The notes beneath the pieces were generated by a model, which was not told the origin of the DNA, ran no database searches, and was given only the letters and a program-made list of their open reading frames with translations. Positions 47,008 through 59,606 of a stretch of 64,000 nucleotides of DNA are shown here, in pieces. Location of the stretch: the NCBI GenBank assembly GCA_032988165.1, contig JANTQF010000007.1, positions 1 to 64,000 on the forward strand, given 5' to 3'. This DNA is from Emmonsiellopsis sp. PD_33. Its lineage: Eukaryota; Ascomycota; Eurotiomycetes; Onygenales; Ajellomycetaceae. The first letter of the stretch is position 1. Every line of letters begins with the position of its first letter. The position numbers and the translations under genes were made by a program.

Positions 47008-49230
47008 GTTTATTTCTCTTTCAGATAGCCTGTCTGGGCGTCGAGAGGGTGAGGGTGTGAGGGTGCGGTGTGAGGGTTGGAGCGGGGTAGAGCGGTGGTG
47101 TGAGAAAAATTGGGTGAAAATTCTCCGAAGATGCCCCAACGGGAAAGAAAATCACAAACGGGTTGTCCACCCCGCAGCCGCCACCACGAATTGGGATCGT
47201 AGAGCAGGAAACCAGATAGACGTGAACAGCTGTATCTAGATGTAGCCAGTCGCGAGGAGAAAAGACAGCTGTCATCCCTTGTGTGGGATTCGACTGGTCT
47301 GTTTCCCGTCCTTTGGTTGGGGCAAAACGCGCAGGCCCAACGCCGCGACAACAGCCCAACTAGCAGCGGAAAGCCGCAGACAGACGCAGAGGGAGCACTT
47401 ACTAGGCCGCTTTCTTCCAGAGTCGGTGGTCGACATGACGGCGGACTGGGGGCGGTGGAGGGGTGGGAGGGGAGGGAACGCGGGTTATAATGCGCTGATT
47501 GAAGCAGCGGAGAGCGGCGGAAGGGCACAGACGGGATGAGAGGGGGGATTGGAGAGAGGGAGAGGGCGGGAAACGGGCGGATTGGGGTGTCTGGAGGAGT
47601 CTGTACAGAAGAGAAGAGAGAGAAGAAGACGGAGAGAAGAAGAAGAAGAAGAAGAAGAAGAAACGAAGAGAGAAGCGAGTCGAGTCGAGGGGAATGTGCG
47701 GGACAGGGACAGGCTGCTATTTCCACCGCCGCCCGTTTATTGCCAGCCCACGACGGCTCTTGCTCGCTGATGTAACTCTGGCTCTGTCCAACACTTGGAG
47801 GAAACAGTTTCATCTCGTCTGGCTTGGCCGGCATGCATTATCTACGAGAATTGAATACGAACGGAGCCAGGTTGAAAAGCCCCCCCGGCCCCTTGGCTGC
47901 TGTGAGTCTCACAGAGTTTCAGCATCGTTATTCAGTCCTATTCTGTGCTGTTTCAGGCCGTTGCGCTTTCTGGGAAGCACTTTTTTGAGAAGAGGCAAAA
48001 GTTCTGATTGATTCATTTCATTCATTGACGATTATAGAAGAGAAGACAAAAAGTTAAAACTTAACAATGTATAAATGGATAGATACTTCCAGCCAGCGAA
48101 GAAATACAGCAAACTGTGTCTGTCCATTCCAAAAACCTAATCAATTTATTTAATAATAAGAAGAAGGAGATAATAGAAGCAATTTATAATTGCCTGACTG
48201 ATTTATCAACCCAGTCATCACCATATTTATCACTGCCATACATCTCTATAAAAAGACACCATATAGTAGCCAAACCACAAACCAAAAACCCAAAAACCAA
48301 AAACAAACCCTCACTCCCCTCACACAGTCACAGTCACAGTCTCAAAAAAAGCCCCCCTTACAAACAAAAAAACAATCAATCCCCCCCTTCTACTACCCAG
48401 AATGAACCCACCTACACAACCGATCCTACCTATCCTACATACAGAGAGTTAAGCAGCTTACAAAGACAAAGAAAGACAAAACGACTCATATGCACATCAC
48501 TTGCAACCAATGATTAAATTATACAGTAATTTAATTCTTATCATTCCATCCATCCATCCATCCATTCACAAATCCTATTTCTTTCTTTCTTTAAAAAATC
48601 CATGTAGAAACCGGGTTAAAGGAAGAAAAGGAAAAGGCCAAGCTGAGCGTGAGTCACTGAGGAGGGGACCTGAATAGAGGGGGGTGTTCAAAAGTAGAGT
48701 GTAACGCATTTGGGGATTTGTTAAGATAATAGTAATTATTTAAAAAAAAAAAAGGGAAAACATCTGTCATGAAAAAAAAGGAACCTTGGAGCCTATGCTA
48801 AAAAAAGAAAAGGACATCAAACGGCATTCAATGGGGGTTGTGGAAACAAGTGTGGGAAAATGAGAAAAGAAAAGGAGGGGTATGTATCCATCCTTTCCCT
48901 CCCATTTCTCCATTTGCGCTGGTAATCGACGAACAACAATGGGTAAAAACCAAATCAGAGCATGCATCCCACTCCAAATGCACCCCGCGCCTCAAAAACC
49001 TTTCCTGCCCGCCCCTCCTCTTATTTTATATTCTGAAATAAACTTTGCTTGGGATCTCCATATCATGTTGATTGGGCGTGTAGATATCGCTCCACCACAT
49101 TTCGATTGGCCGGCCTGCAGTCCCGACCAACCCACAGAGCAAGCATGTCTATTCCCGGGGCGAGCAAGGAATCATCCGCAAAAGGAGGAACAGTCATGAA
49201 ACAACGTGGCCGCGTGTCGTGAGTCGTTCA
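47008..49230. other. Intergenic (2.2 kb)
   Basis: This contains the Nep1 promoter at the left and the Ubc4 3' flank at the right. It has a GAA microsatellite (about 47635-47663) and an ATCC repeat (about 48543-48566). Frames such as 47010-47834 on the minus strand are low-complexity and overlap the GAA repeat. Confidence 0.55.
47635..47663. repeat. (GAA)n microsatellite
   Basis: About nine GAA/AGA units in the region upstream of the Nep1 gene; the minus strand reads TTC repeats. Confidence 0.9.
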
Positions 49231-50189
49231 TCAAATAGCGTACTTCCGAGTCCACTCGCGAGCCGTGGCCTCGTATCGGGGACGATCAGTCTTGTAAACA
49301 TTGGCGATCTCGGGTACCAAGGGATCATCAGGGTTGGGGTCTGTGAGCATGGAGCAGATCGAAAGGAGAACTGAATGGAGGGTCAGTATATGCATTGTAG
49401 AGTGGTGTGGGAGAAATACAGACCTTTCGATATGGTCAGAGCAGGACTCCATTGGTCTCTGAGGATGTCCAGGCAAATGCTTCCGTTCGAGTTGATATTG
49501 GGGTGGTAGATTAGGGTGGTGAAGTTGACCTTGGGTGGCTTGAAAGGATAGTCGGTGGGGAAATGTATGGAGAGGAAAAAGACGCCTCCAGAGTATGGGC
49601 TGTCACCCTGTTTAAACGAACGCCATCTATCAGTCTTGTTCCCTTATCCGTATATCTGGATTTGATCAAATCGTCCTTCCGGTCGAAGCGGTGGACAGGG
49701 GCAGCGGGGGAAACGTATTTTCGGGCAGGGAGACAACTTACGGGACCCATGATAGTAGCTTGCCAGTGAAACTGCACACCACAACCAGCTGTTAGTCTTT
49801 TATAATCCAAAATACCAAGCTACGGCCAACAGCCAAGTTGGGTGTTCTGTTCATGACGAGGGCTGCAACCCCGCCAGACTGAAACGAGCCCAGGATGGCC
49901 GGTAGCGCCGGGAGAAGCAAATCGGGGGATCATACCAAGTCATCTCCGACTGGACCGGCAGAGCACGACGAAGGGGGATCACTACAGGCATACCGTCAGC
50001 ATTTGATCGTCACATAGAGCCCTGAGGCATGGCTGCAAGGGCGTGTGGCCGGCGGGATGGTCGAAGCCGCCCCGCAGTGGTGGGGGGCGGGCAAGGCAGT
50101 GACCAAGGCAGAGGAACACCAAAAAACAGTGCGGAAAAGACTCACCGTCCCAGGTCTGAAAGTTCCTTGTTGATCCGCTTGAGAGCCAT
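49231..50189 (-). CDS. ubc4: Ubiquitin-conjugating enzyme E2 Ubc4/5 type
   Basis: Exons 50189-50146, 49981-49936, 49771-49742, 49607-49424 and 49370-49231 give 147 residues, exactly the Ubc4/UBE2D length. The E2 accepts ubiquitin from E1 on Cys85 (NGSICLDIL) and passes it to substrates with E3 partners, mainly for turnover of short-lived or damaged proteins. The HPN motif is at residues 75-77, the N-terminal helix is MALKRINKELSDL, and the C-terminal helix ends TRKYAI. GDDLFHWQATIMGP is assembled from exons 2 and 3. Three of the five exons are 46 nt or shorter (44, 46 and 30). Intron density in such a short gene is high but typical for conserved genes in this group of fungi. Confidence 0.97.
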
Positions 50190-51572
50190 CTCGAGAGAAG
50201 GGTATGTGTGTTAGGGAGATAAAAAGAAAGACAGCGGAAAACGGGCCACAGAGAGAGTCGTGTGCCTGTTGCTGGGTGGTGGGTATTCTGGTCAAGGGTT
50301 TGGGCGGCGGGTTAGCGAGGGAGATCAAGCAGAGTGTGTATAGACGAGGGTAGAGGGACAGGGAGGGGGGCAGACAAGGATGCAGAGGGGTATTTATACT
50401 CACACGAGACGAAGCACGCGAGAAGACGGGTTTGATAGGGGCGGAGGGGTGGTGTTGGCGATGTTTGGTGGTTTGGCGGATGATTGAAGATTTGCGGAGG
50501 GGAAAAAGGAAAGGAAAAGAAGCTGAGCGAGACGAGCGTAATTTACGGCAGGCACGCCGGTTCCTGACTCAGCCGTATTTTACCCGTCACCTGACCCGCT
50601 GACTCACCCGCCGCCGCCGCGAAAACATCGTCTGACCAATCACCGCGCTGTTTGCCGCTGTGCCGCATCGCCACTTTGCCGCTTTGGGGCTGATTGCGCT
50701 GTTTGCAATTACGCCTGGCGGGGGTTTGTAAAACCAAATACGCCCCTGATAAACACTCTCTACTATAATATATCCATACGTCTACTTTTATCTCAGAGAC
50801 ACCCAGTGCTCATCTAATACGCGTGTAGGGCTGGCTGTCCTGCATCAGCGCAACGGGAAGAAGCGGCTGGAAGTTTCCCTTGTTTTTCAGCTGCTGTTTT
50901 ACCGCCGGCCACAAAGAAAGATACGGACAGCCCGGCGCCTAGGAGCGGCACGTGACCCGCGTCATCCCCTCCTGCTGGTTGATATCTCCCAACCTCACGC
51001 TCCGATGCTGATACAAAAGCCACTTCAGTCCCTTGTTGACAGCCGCTTTTGTTGCTCTGTTGCTTCACACCAATGTGTTGGCCGGATCCATCCACACGGT
51101 GACCCCCATGCCCTCGGTTCGTCCAATTGGTGCGGTGAGATTGGCCAGCCTTGTCGACCCTCGGGGGTGTCGATTGTAGCATGCAGCCACCACACGATGC
51201 AAACTGGGCGGCACAGCCTTTGGGATCGCCTCCCACCATCCCTGGGTAACTAAGGATGTCGATTATTTGTGATGTTCGCAGCCTCGTCCCCGCCCCCACC
51301 ACATCTGCACGAACTGAACTTGCATGGAAGTGTGTTTATCGCCAGTGCAAATGCCGGATTATGCGCCAATGGTCACATCCAGCCCTTCTGTGCAGGCTGT
51401 CGTGCACCCGAGCCAAGCTGGGCCTGTTGATGTGCAAAAGCAATAACCGTAGCGCCTGGCATGGATAATAACCCCTCGAACCCCCCGCCTCAGTCTTGAC
51501 TTTAGAAATGTTCTGTTTGTGCAAATCGTTCCAAAACTCCTCTCCCCGTCGGATGTGTGTCCAGCTCCGGCA
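50190..51572. other. Intergenic, divergent promoters of Ubc4 and the STAND-type gene
   Basis: This is 1.4 kb. CCGCCGCC-rich sequence lies near 50600-50625. No supported gene: a 162-codon minus frame (50814-51302) lacks motifs. Confidence 0.55.
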
Positions 51573-54500
51573 ATGGAGCCCCTATCTATCCTCGGAGCGG
51601 TTGGAGCGGTCGTCCAACTTACGTCCGAAGGCATAAGGCTATCCCGTGCCGTGAAAGATTACGCACACAGCGCCCAATGTGCAGATAAAGACGTTCGAGA
51701 ACTCTCCAATGAAGTGGAGTGGACGGTGTTGCTCCTTAAGCAGTTCCGGGACAATCTGGAACAAGAACAGCATTCAAAGTTGTGTTCCACCGAATTTTAT
51801 GAGATGACCTTTCAAACCATCAATGAATATCAAGATGTTTTCCACGAAATCGAACAAGCCCTTCCACCAATGGTTTTGGAAACGGACGGTGAAGCGTCGA
51901 ACACTGTCAACATAAAGAAACGAGACAAGATGCGATGGGCATTCAAACAACGCCAAGTTTCGGTCCTGAGGACCAAGCTTGACCGACACAAGGTACAACT
52001 AAACGTTATGCTAGTTGTGATGGTCCATGCCCGTGATTTACGTGCATCAAAAACTGCGGAAATGTATATTGCCCGTGATTTACGTGCATCAAAAGCTGCG
52101 GAAATGTATATTTACCATTTGTGGTTTCATTGTGGAATAGTATTGATATTCTGACCCGGATGAAACAGGGACAAAGCTTTAGACGCCGAGTTGGAACTCA
52201 AACTGTACGAGGTGAAGAGACAAAATGCCGAGAAAAGGCTCCGTGCGCTGCAGTCGAGATACCCAGAGGTCTGGGATTCTATGTCAAATTCTGCGGAGCC
52301 CCCCACGTTCCGTGCTTCTTCGCCCGTTCAACATGACGGATTGGCGGAGCCAGTTGACCGGCCTCGTGTGCAGCACCAGAACAATGATGCTGACGAAGGT
52401 GTAACAACGCAAGAAGACCCGAACAAGAAGAGGGAAACTAGTGATCTGGCGAGTCAGGACTATGCTAAATCTCCCTCTTTTGAACGTGTTTTGCGTTCCA
52501 CGTCCTCCTCCGAGACACAGACCGACGACGGCCTCGACGACCCCACTAAAACCTCCACGGACGGCATCGGCAGGAGATCAGATAGTAGTCGGAACTCTAG
52601 TATTTTCAGTCTGGACCTTCTCAATTCGCCTTCTCTTATGAGTGAACGGAGTGGCGCTACACGACCCCAAGACACACAATCTCCTATAAATTCCACAAAC
52701 TTCCAGTCAACTCAAGGGAATTATAATAGTTACGAATATCCACGGGCAGCCAAATACGATGCACACACCTCCACAATTCGACCCATTCCGGAGGACGCCC
52801 AATCGACTGCCGAGGGATGGCGAGCCATGAGGAATGGAAACGTTAGGGATATACATGGACCTTTTGAATCTTATTATAGGAATGAGGAGGCGATTGCACG
52901 ACGTGAATTGCCCATTCTGGCTGAACGCGCGGAACAGAAAGCCAAGGAAGCCGAGTCGGCTCGCCGTGTGCTCGCTGCTCAGAAAGCTGCTCGGACGGCG
53001 GAGCGGGAAAGGCATCGCCATGCGGCTGAAGTCAACGAGGACGACCAGAAAATGGGGTCATCCACACCCCAACCAACGCCAACTGGGCCGCGATATAGCA
53101 ATATGCCCGAGGATTCTCGCCCAATCGCCAATCCGCGTTCAAGAAAACCAGCAGGGACTTTGGGCAATTCGAATACAGTCAACAAGGGCCCAGAAGACTC
53201 AACTTTGCCTGGAGAAACATTTACCGAAAGCGCCCATAACAGCCCAAAGAAGAATGACGCCCCTTCGTCGTCTGCAAAGGTTGATTTCAACAAATCTTTT
53301 GTGGATGATCCCTCCTTACCTGGAGCTAAACCAAATACCAATTCGCCGGGATTAAATGTAAAGGTTCGTGCAAACCAGCGCGCGAAACGTTCCCAGAAAG
53401 CAAAAGAAAGCAGAGAAAGTACTGGGCGCACTGGGAACTCTTCAGCTGCAGGTACCACCACCTCACCTATTCAGGAGACCGCGGATTTGACGGGAAATGC
53501 AGGGACCCCTACTGTAAGCAGCAAAATCAGATCTCTCTAAACAGAAAAGTCCTAGGCAAAGTTAACAGTCATCATTGGGACTAAAGGGAAACCGATATTC
53601 AGTCATCAAAAAACTAAAAGGTCGATTATTCGGTGAACATGGGATATCTAACGGGGCTTCTATCCAGCCTTCTAGGTATTGTATTTCATTATTTGTGCAC
53701 GTCTATATCTCCCTTGATTCCCGCGATGTTTGGCTGTTTATATCACTCCTACACGTTAACAGCTTGACACTGACTGGGGACAGCAGGGCAAGCCATTCCC
53801 GTGTGGAAGTTAATTCTGATGAAGTGTTATTTGAGACATCTCGAGGTACCCAAACACAAGGGGACATTGACAAATCTGAAGGTAAATCAGCAATTAAAAA
53901 CGACGGCCAATGGACGCTACCCAGCCGCGAGCTGCTCCCAGCCGATGATAATACCACGATCCCGCCCAAATGCTTATCATCGGGAAGATGGATCGACCGC
54001 TCCTACGGCATAATAAACCTAGAGGAGCATTATACACCTAATCCAAACGTCAGTTCCCCCTGGCCTATCAATGGTGTTCGGCCCGTAGTTGAAGCCTGGA
54101 TCCTCCAAACAGCACCCCCTGGAAACGGAGAAGAATTCAGGACCTGGAAACGCATTACCCGGCTCATGCTACCCCTAAGCCCCACAGACATGGATAGTCT
54201 CATCAAAAAACAAGCCAAAGGAAACAAGCTTTGGAGTATTTATGCCTCACTATCGCCCTACCAGCATTATCAAATTGACCGACTCCTGAAGGACAAGCGA
54301 GCATTCGATCCTGATGTTGGCATGGACTATACCATTGCTGCTATCAAGACCAAACCCAAGGGTGTCAAGAATGTGGATATCCGAACGATATACCTTGTTA
54401 TTAATAGGCATCCAAGAGCAAACAGTTTCATGTCTACGATGATGCGCAAAGATTTCGACCCTTTTTACCGTTCTCATCATGCTACACCAAGTTTGTATCC

Positions 54501-56034
54501 AAATCCACTTTTGCCTCAGGAGACCACGGCGCTTCCTCGATCTGTATTGCCAAACCCGCCTGCCCATGCGCCTATCCAAGCGATACCTCAGGTGCCCCAG
54601 AATACTACCCAGCACGTTCCCCAGCACGTTCCCCAGCACGTTCCCCATCCTGTACCCCAGCACCCTCGCCAACAGGTTCCCCCGCCGGTTAGCCGACACG
54701 ATCCCAATGTCGACAATGCGATTAAAACAGGAAATGCTTCTAAACCCCCTCCGCCGTCCGGTTTCGCTCCCAAGGGCCCAGTTTCAAGGGATGATTACGA
54801 TTTTCTTGTCCGACCCAGAAGCAAGCCACCCAGTTCCCGAACCAGGTCCGAAACCTCAAGACCAAAGAGTCAGAGCGTCAATATTTCAGTTCCCCATCGT
54901 GACGGAAGGCGTGCCCATCGACACGCGGTCTCATCTCATACCTCGGATAGACTGCCAAACACTACAAGAAGGGAAGACAAGCTGTTCGATATTGATACAG
55001 GCACGAGTGATTCAGACGACACGACCTACTACGTTTCACGCCATCGCTTGCAGGATAGGTGGCCTTCAACCGAACGGACAATGGGTCGGGAGCGACAACG
55101 CCAGGACCGACCTCCACCTGACTTCGACTCATTTAACCACCGTTCACAAGATAGGTGGGCTTCTCCACGCCGTCCGTCACAGCCGCCACGACCACAGCAA
55201 AACAATCCTGGACCTCCACCTCGTCCACAGGAACCACTGTCGGAGCGATCCGGTGTGTTATTTAAACCTCCACCTCCACCTCCATCCGGCTTGGCCCGAC
55301 AAGTCCAGCAGATTCCCGATAGACAGTTAGTAAAAGCAGTCGAGAATGTCGAGCGCAGATTACAACTACTTGACCGGGAAATGGAAAGAAGGGGCTCAGA
55401 AGTACAGTCTCAATCCCAATCCCAACCACATTCACATTCACATCCACGTCCCCGTAGCCCTTCCCGCCCCCAAAAAGCGGGTAGTCTAGTCGGGGTTGAC
55501 TCGATGTGGAGCCAGAGGCCGGTCCACCCTATTGCCAGACGCATTAAGGAAATCGACCTCCCAGCTACCCGTGATAGTTCTGTCGCGAGTACAGAGGAGG
55601 GACGGGGGACGGCGGAATCTCGGTGGCGCCGGCGGCGGGAGACAGTGGTAGAGTCGCAGATGCAACCGGATGCACATGTATACTCACACGCACTCCCAAA
55701 GTCACAGCCGCTTACCGTTGCACCCTCACAGGGGCAGTTGCAGAGGAACAGACACTCGCGCGAGCAACAGGGCCATTCCTCTTCCTTGCGTCCCTTGGTG
55801 GTATCAGGGGCTTATTATGGGCCCCATGGTGCTGCACTTAGGCAGCATGTACCGCCTTATGCGTTTGGAAATCCGGGTGAGGGCTCGTTGATCGATGAGA
55901 TGTTAGCTAAGTGGACTATTTTGGGGAGTGAGGGCGGGGGTGCGGGAGGTGTCGCAGGAGGGGGAGGTAGAGGCGGAGAAGGTGATGGTGGGAAGGGAGG
56001 GCATGTTGAGCAGATGCAGTTGGTGCGGAAGTAA
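51573..56034 (+). CDS. Very large protein with fungal STAND-type N-terminal domain, no NTPase
   Basis: The model has exons 51573-52105, 52169-53513, 53569-53675 and 53784-56034, about 1,411 residues. The intron at 53676-53783 is 108 nt and frame-neutral, so its removal is likely but not certain. Residues 1-115 or so (MEPLSILGAVGAVVQLTSEG, LSRAVKDYAHS, DVRELSNEVEWTVLLLKQF) resemble the N-terminal domain of fungal STAND/NLR-like proteins. No NACHT or NB-ARC P-loop and no repeat sensor follows. Instead there are disordered stretches, a coiled coil (ERAEQKAKEAESARRVLAAQ), a compact unknown domain (about 53900-54450, with INGVRPVVEAWILQ and YQIDRLLKDKRAFDP), (QHVP)3, poly-Pro runs and a second coiled coil (VENVERRLQLLDREMERRG). 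A 42-bp tandem duplication copies the first donor site. Confidence 0.8.
52029..52112 (+). repeat. 42-bp tandem duplication spanning a splice donor
   Basis: Copies 52029-52070 and 52071-52112 differ at one base (ACT versus GCT, Thr to Ala). Each carries the same donor context GGAAAT|GTATAT (donors at 52064 and 52106), so both donors keep the reading frame. Confidence 0.93.
54610..54645 (+). repeat. 12-bp coding repeat, three copies
   Basis: Three perfect tandem copies of a 12-nt unit encoding QHVP, followed by degenerate copies (HPVP, QHPRQQVP). Confidence 0.92.
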
Positions 56035-57705
56035 GGGGAATATGGATCATGTAGGTTCTTTACCACACTATGCAGAATCAGTCTGATTCGTTTCCCAGCT
56101 CTTTGCAGTGTTTTTGGCAAGGAGATATATGGCCTCATGATTTCATACAACGAAATGCGTCGGAGATCTCCATTAAGTGGCCGAACGGTTGATTGCCATT
56201 TTGTCCGTGCATGCATGTATAGATATACATTCATGTTTATGCCATTCAAATCTAACAGACTCTCTTCTAAGCATCATGCTATCAATGCACCGCAGGCTCT
56301 TTGGTTTAGAAGCTTGTCCGGCAGCAAACAAAACAGAGTGACTTGGGATTCCGGCTGCTTGTTGTATTGGGGATGTAGAGAATAACATCCCCTCTAGACC
56401 GGGACATATATTGCAGTTAGGCGGCTTCTAACATGAACTGGGTGCCTAAGCACATTATTCAACAATCCCAATGGAGGATGGGGGGGCGTGGATGACATGC
56501 CTCAGGAGGGTAGTTTCAACACCTGCACCAGAGTATGAAATCCAAGAGATTGCATGCATTAATTGTCTATGGTCTCCTCTTAGTGTACCCATCTTCTCAC
56601 CGGTTCACACAACTGATTGGTCAGTACAGGTATGCAGATTTTCCAATTGCCTCTGTTTGGCGCTCAGAGTGTGAAGGAGGTTGAAACTTGATGAAGCATA
56701 CTCGTATGCAGAACCACGGGTGATCGCCCCCATCTCAAGACGCCAGTCGTTAAGTTCGCTCCACCACAGCCAATCATCCGGCTGAACAGGGGGTCACGGC
56801 TGGCAATTCGCCGGCGGCTAAGTTCTCTGCACCCGCTAGTTAACTAAGTTACTACTAGCCGCTCGTCAACCCAAATTCCATCCAAAGGAAGCGCTGGCCC
56901 CCAATCACACCCATAGCTTCAACCGGCACGAATGTGACTGGCGAGGAGGTCCTTCTCCGTTGATTGATGGTCCGATTAGCGCTGCCGCGGCATTTCTTTC
57001 TTCTTCTTCCCTCAGATGCTGCCCGGTATGTTCATGTCGAACAGCGCGCGAACAAACTTGAACCAATGAATCCGTTCCTTCAATCTTGTCATGGGTTCTG
57101 CACGGTAGAGCTATGCAGGTTAGCATTTCTTGAGTTGATGATTCTGTGCTAGCGCCTGTTAGTGCCGGGTGGCTGCAGGTTTGCAAGCGGGAGAGCTGTA
57201 CGTATACCGAGTGACGAGGAATGGCGGCCATCAAGGGAGTTAGCTAGAGGACTGCGTTTTGTGACATTTGCTGATAAGGAGCAATAGGAAACTGCAAGGG
57301 GGGAGGAGGGGATGATTGAAGCCCGACGAGTTGTTTTAAAGGGAGCTATGCTGGAATTCTAGCGTGGCTAAGCACCTCGTCATGGCGGCGTAGATGCGCC
57401 GGGCTTGAAATGCAGGGTCGCCCTGGTGGGGGAGGGGGAGAGAGGGGTTAGGGTGAAGGTGCTACTATGTACCTTTTTGATCCCCCCTTGTTTTATTCAT
57501 GCGATATTTGCTTTGCGCCCTTCTCTGTTCTCGGGATATTGGCGCCCATGTTCCCTCTCTCATCAGACGAACGTGGTGGTTTCTTTCTTAACTTTTCTAT
57601 TCCATTTTTCTTTGATACGTCTGGTCTAATTTCGATCGGCACCCCTCTCATTCGTTGCGTACTTCAGCGTACGTTCTGTACGTCTCTTTATACTATGATG
57701 CAGCC
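56035..57705. other. Intergenic (1.7 kb)
   Basis: This is the 3' flank of the STAND-type gene and the promoter of the glycosyltransferase. There is no supported gene; T-rich sequence precedes the glycosyltransferase start. Confidence 0.55.
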
Positions 57706-58719
57706 ATGCTATTCATAAGCTCTCCCTTATCAAGCAGATTCTTCATTCCCACGGCACTCATCATCCTATGCGCCGTTTGTCTCTTCGTCTACCATATCCA
57801 TATCCAGGATGAGTGGCGGAATATCGCCCTACAAGGTGCATCTATAAGCCAAACATCAGATATAAAACCAACACCCACCCTCTCCCCATCGACTTCGGAA
57901 AAGGCCTTACCTCCATCACCCCTCATTCCCCCAAATCTCTGGTACAAAGTCACCCTTAAAGGCCTTACCCCACAAGTCAAAAAATGGACCCAAACCTGCA
58001 TCACCAAGAACCCCTTCTTCACCACGCACTTCATGACCGACAGCTCCGCCGATGCCTACGTAAAACAACACTTCAGCCACCGCCCCGACATCGTCACCAC
58101 CTACCTCTCCCTCTCCATCCCAATACTCAAAGCCGATCTCCTCCGCTACCTCCTCCTCCTCACAGAAGGTGGCGTCTGGAACGATCTCGACATCACCTGC
58201 GGCGACACCCCCATTCACAACTGGATTCCAGAACAATACAAAGCCCAGACAAACCTAGTCGTAGGCTGGGAATTCGACGTCGGCTGGGGCAACAACATCA
58301 TCCGCGAATTCGCCAGCTGGACCATGCTCGCCGCTCCAGGCAACGTACACATCGAGACAATAATCTCCGACATCCTCGACTCCATCCACGACAGGGTTGC
58401 CGAGTACAACGTCTCAAGCCCCAGCCAGCTGACGCGAAGCATGGTAGGTGACGTCGTCGACTTCACGGGGCCCAGACGGCTGACGAGGAGCGTGTTTAAG
58501 AGCCTTAGTCGTCAGTTGGGGGAGAGGGTGGATTGGAGGAATGCGAGTGAGTTGTTGGAGCCGAGGTTGATTGGGGATGTGTTGGTGTTGCCTGGGTATG
58601 CGTTTGCGAGGTCGTCGAATAAGTATGAGGCTTTTGAAGAGTTTGTGCCTGGGCCGGAGCTGGTGAGGCATCATTATGCGGGGACTTGGAAGAATGAGGT
58701 TGGGGGGGAGGTTGGGTAA
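57706..58719 (+). CDS. GT32 glycosyltransferase (Och1-like), type II membrane protein
   Basis: This is 337 residues with no introns. The start is the ATG of MLFISSPLSS, just before the only hydrophobic segment (FFIPTALIILCAVCLFVYHI, residues 12-31), a signal anchor for the Golgi. The luminal domain has the GT32 features: IPPNLWYKV at the start, ILKADLLRYLLLLTEGGVWNDLD (DxD motif for nucleotide-sugar and Mn binding), then the DITCGDTP stretch, VVGWEFDV and a C-terminal HHYAGTWKN that matches the Och1 H..AGSW motif. It probably transfers mannose or another hexose onto N-glycans or lipids. The exact donor and linkage are unknown. A Ser/Pro/Thr-rich stem separates the anchor from the domain. Confidence 0.92.
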   Translation: MLFISSPLSSRFFIPTALIILCAVCLFVYHIHIQDEWRNIALQGASISQTSDIKPTPTLSPSTSEKALPPSPLIPPNLWYKVTLKGLTPQVKKWTQTCITKNPFFTTHFMTDSSADAYVKQHFSHRPDIVTTYLSLSIPILKADLLRYLLLLTEGGVWNDLDITCGDTPIHNWIPEQYKAQTNLVVGWEFDVGWGNNIIREFASWTMLAAPGNVHIETIISDILDSIHDRVAEYNVSSPSQLTRSMVGDVVDFTGPRRLTRSVFKSLSRQLGERVDWRNASELLEPRLIGDVLVLPGYAFARSSNKYEAFEEFVPGPELVRHHYAGTWKNEVGGEVG

Positions 58720-59606
58720 ATATTGCTTTAGGGCGGCTTTGTTCTGTTTTATAGAGTAGGGGAGTTGTCTATAAGGATTGGGATATGTACGCTGGCATGC
58801 TTGTATATTCATATTTTTGTCGACACATATATCTTATCTATACAATTATGTATTAGGCGCTGATGAATCACGACGTGCAACGAGGGGACGGGTTAAGAAA
58901 GGAGTTAAATTCTGTTTCTATTTCATTTTTAACTTTTTTTTGTATGCTATTGAATACCCAGTCAAGGAAGAGATAACTATCTAAATATAGAATAGAAAGA
59001 GCGACGACGTACATACATACATACAAAAGAAGAACAAAAAAAGCCAGAAACTCCCACTCCATGTCATTATTCGATGCCATAGAGTCCATTCAGCCCCCCC
59101 AAACCATACATCCATACATAAGTTGTCTGTCAGTGGGAACCGAGAAGCTTATCCCTTTTAACCTTCTCGGAACGCCCACGGTTAAAAACTTGGAACGGGG
59201 CCGCGAGCGGGCGGGACGGGTCCAAAATTTAACTTTGCCGCCTCGCCACTCCCGAGAGAAGGTTAATTCTATAGAATAAATACTAGTAAAAACGTAGATG
59301 CGTGTGGATTTATCTGGGTGGATTGGAAATGGAATGTAGCCGGTTGCATGTTTAGGTATCTATGTAGCTATGTATGTAGTTGTGTTTCTGCAGGGGGGTT
59401 GAATGGCGACTGGAAAATTTCTTTCAAGAAAGAAAGGGGAAGGAAAGAAAGAAAGAGAAATACACCCCCCCCAAAAAATGTTATGCGATAGTTATTCACC
59501 CAAAATAATACAAAAAGGCCAGTTAGGTCCCTGTCAGCGCCGCCTTTTAAATCATACCCGTCTAATTTATCCCCTATTCATTCTCAGGCCAACGAAGCAG
59601 CCGGAA
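58720..59606. other. Intergenic between convergent genes
   Basis: This is 890 bp with an ACAT repeat near 59010-59025. No gene is seen. Confidence 0.6.

Noticed and set aside
47010..47834. 274-codon minus-strand frame upstream of Nep1
   Set aside because: It is low complexity, is made largely of the GAA/TTC repeat and promoter sequence, and overlaps the Nep1 start.
52191..56034. Two separate genes (52191-53540 and 53575-56034)
   Set aside because: A 55-nt intron (53514-53568) joins them in frame. The second frame has no ATG start and the first continues an obvious low-complexity region.
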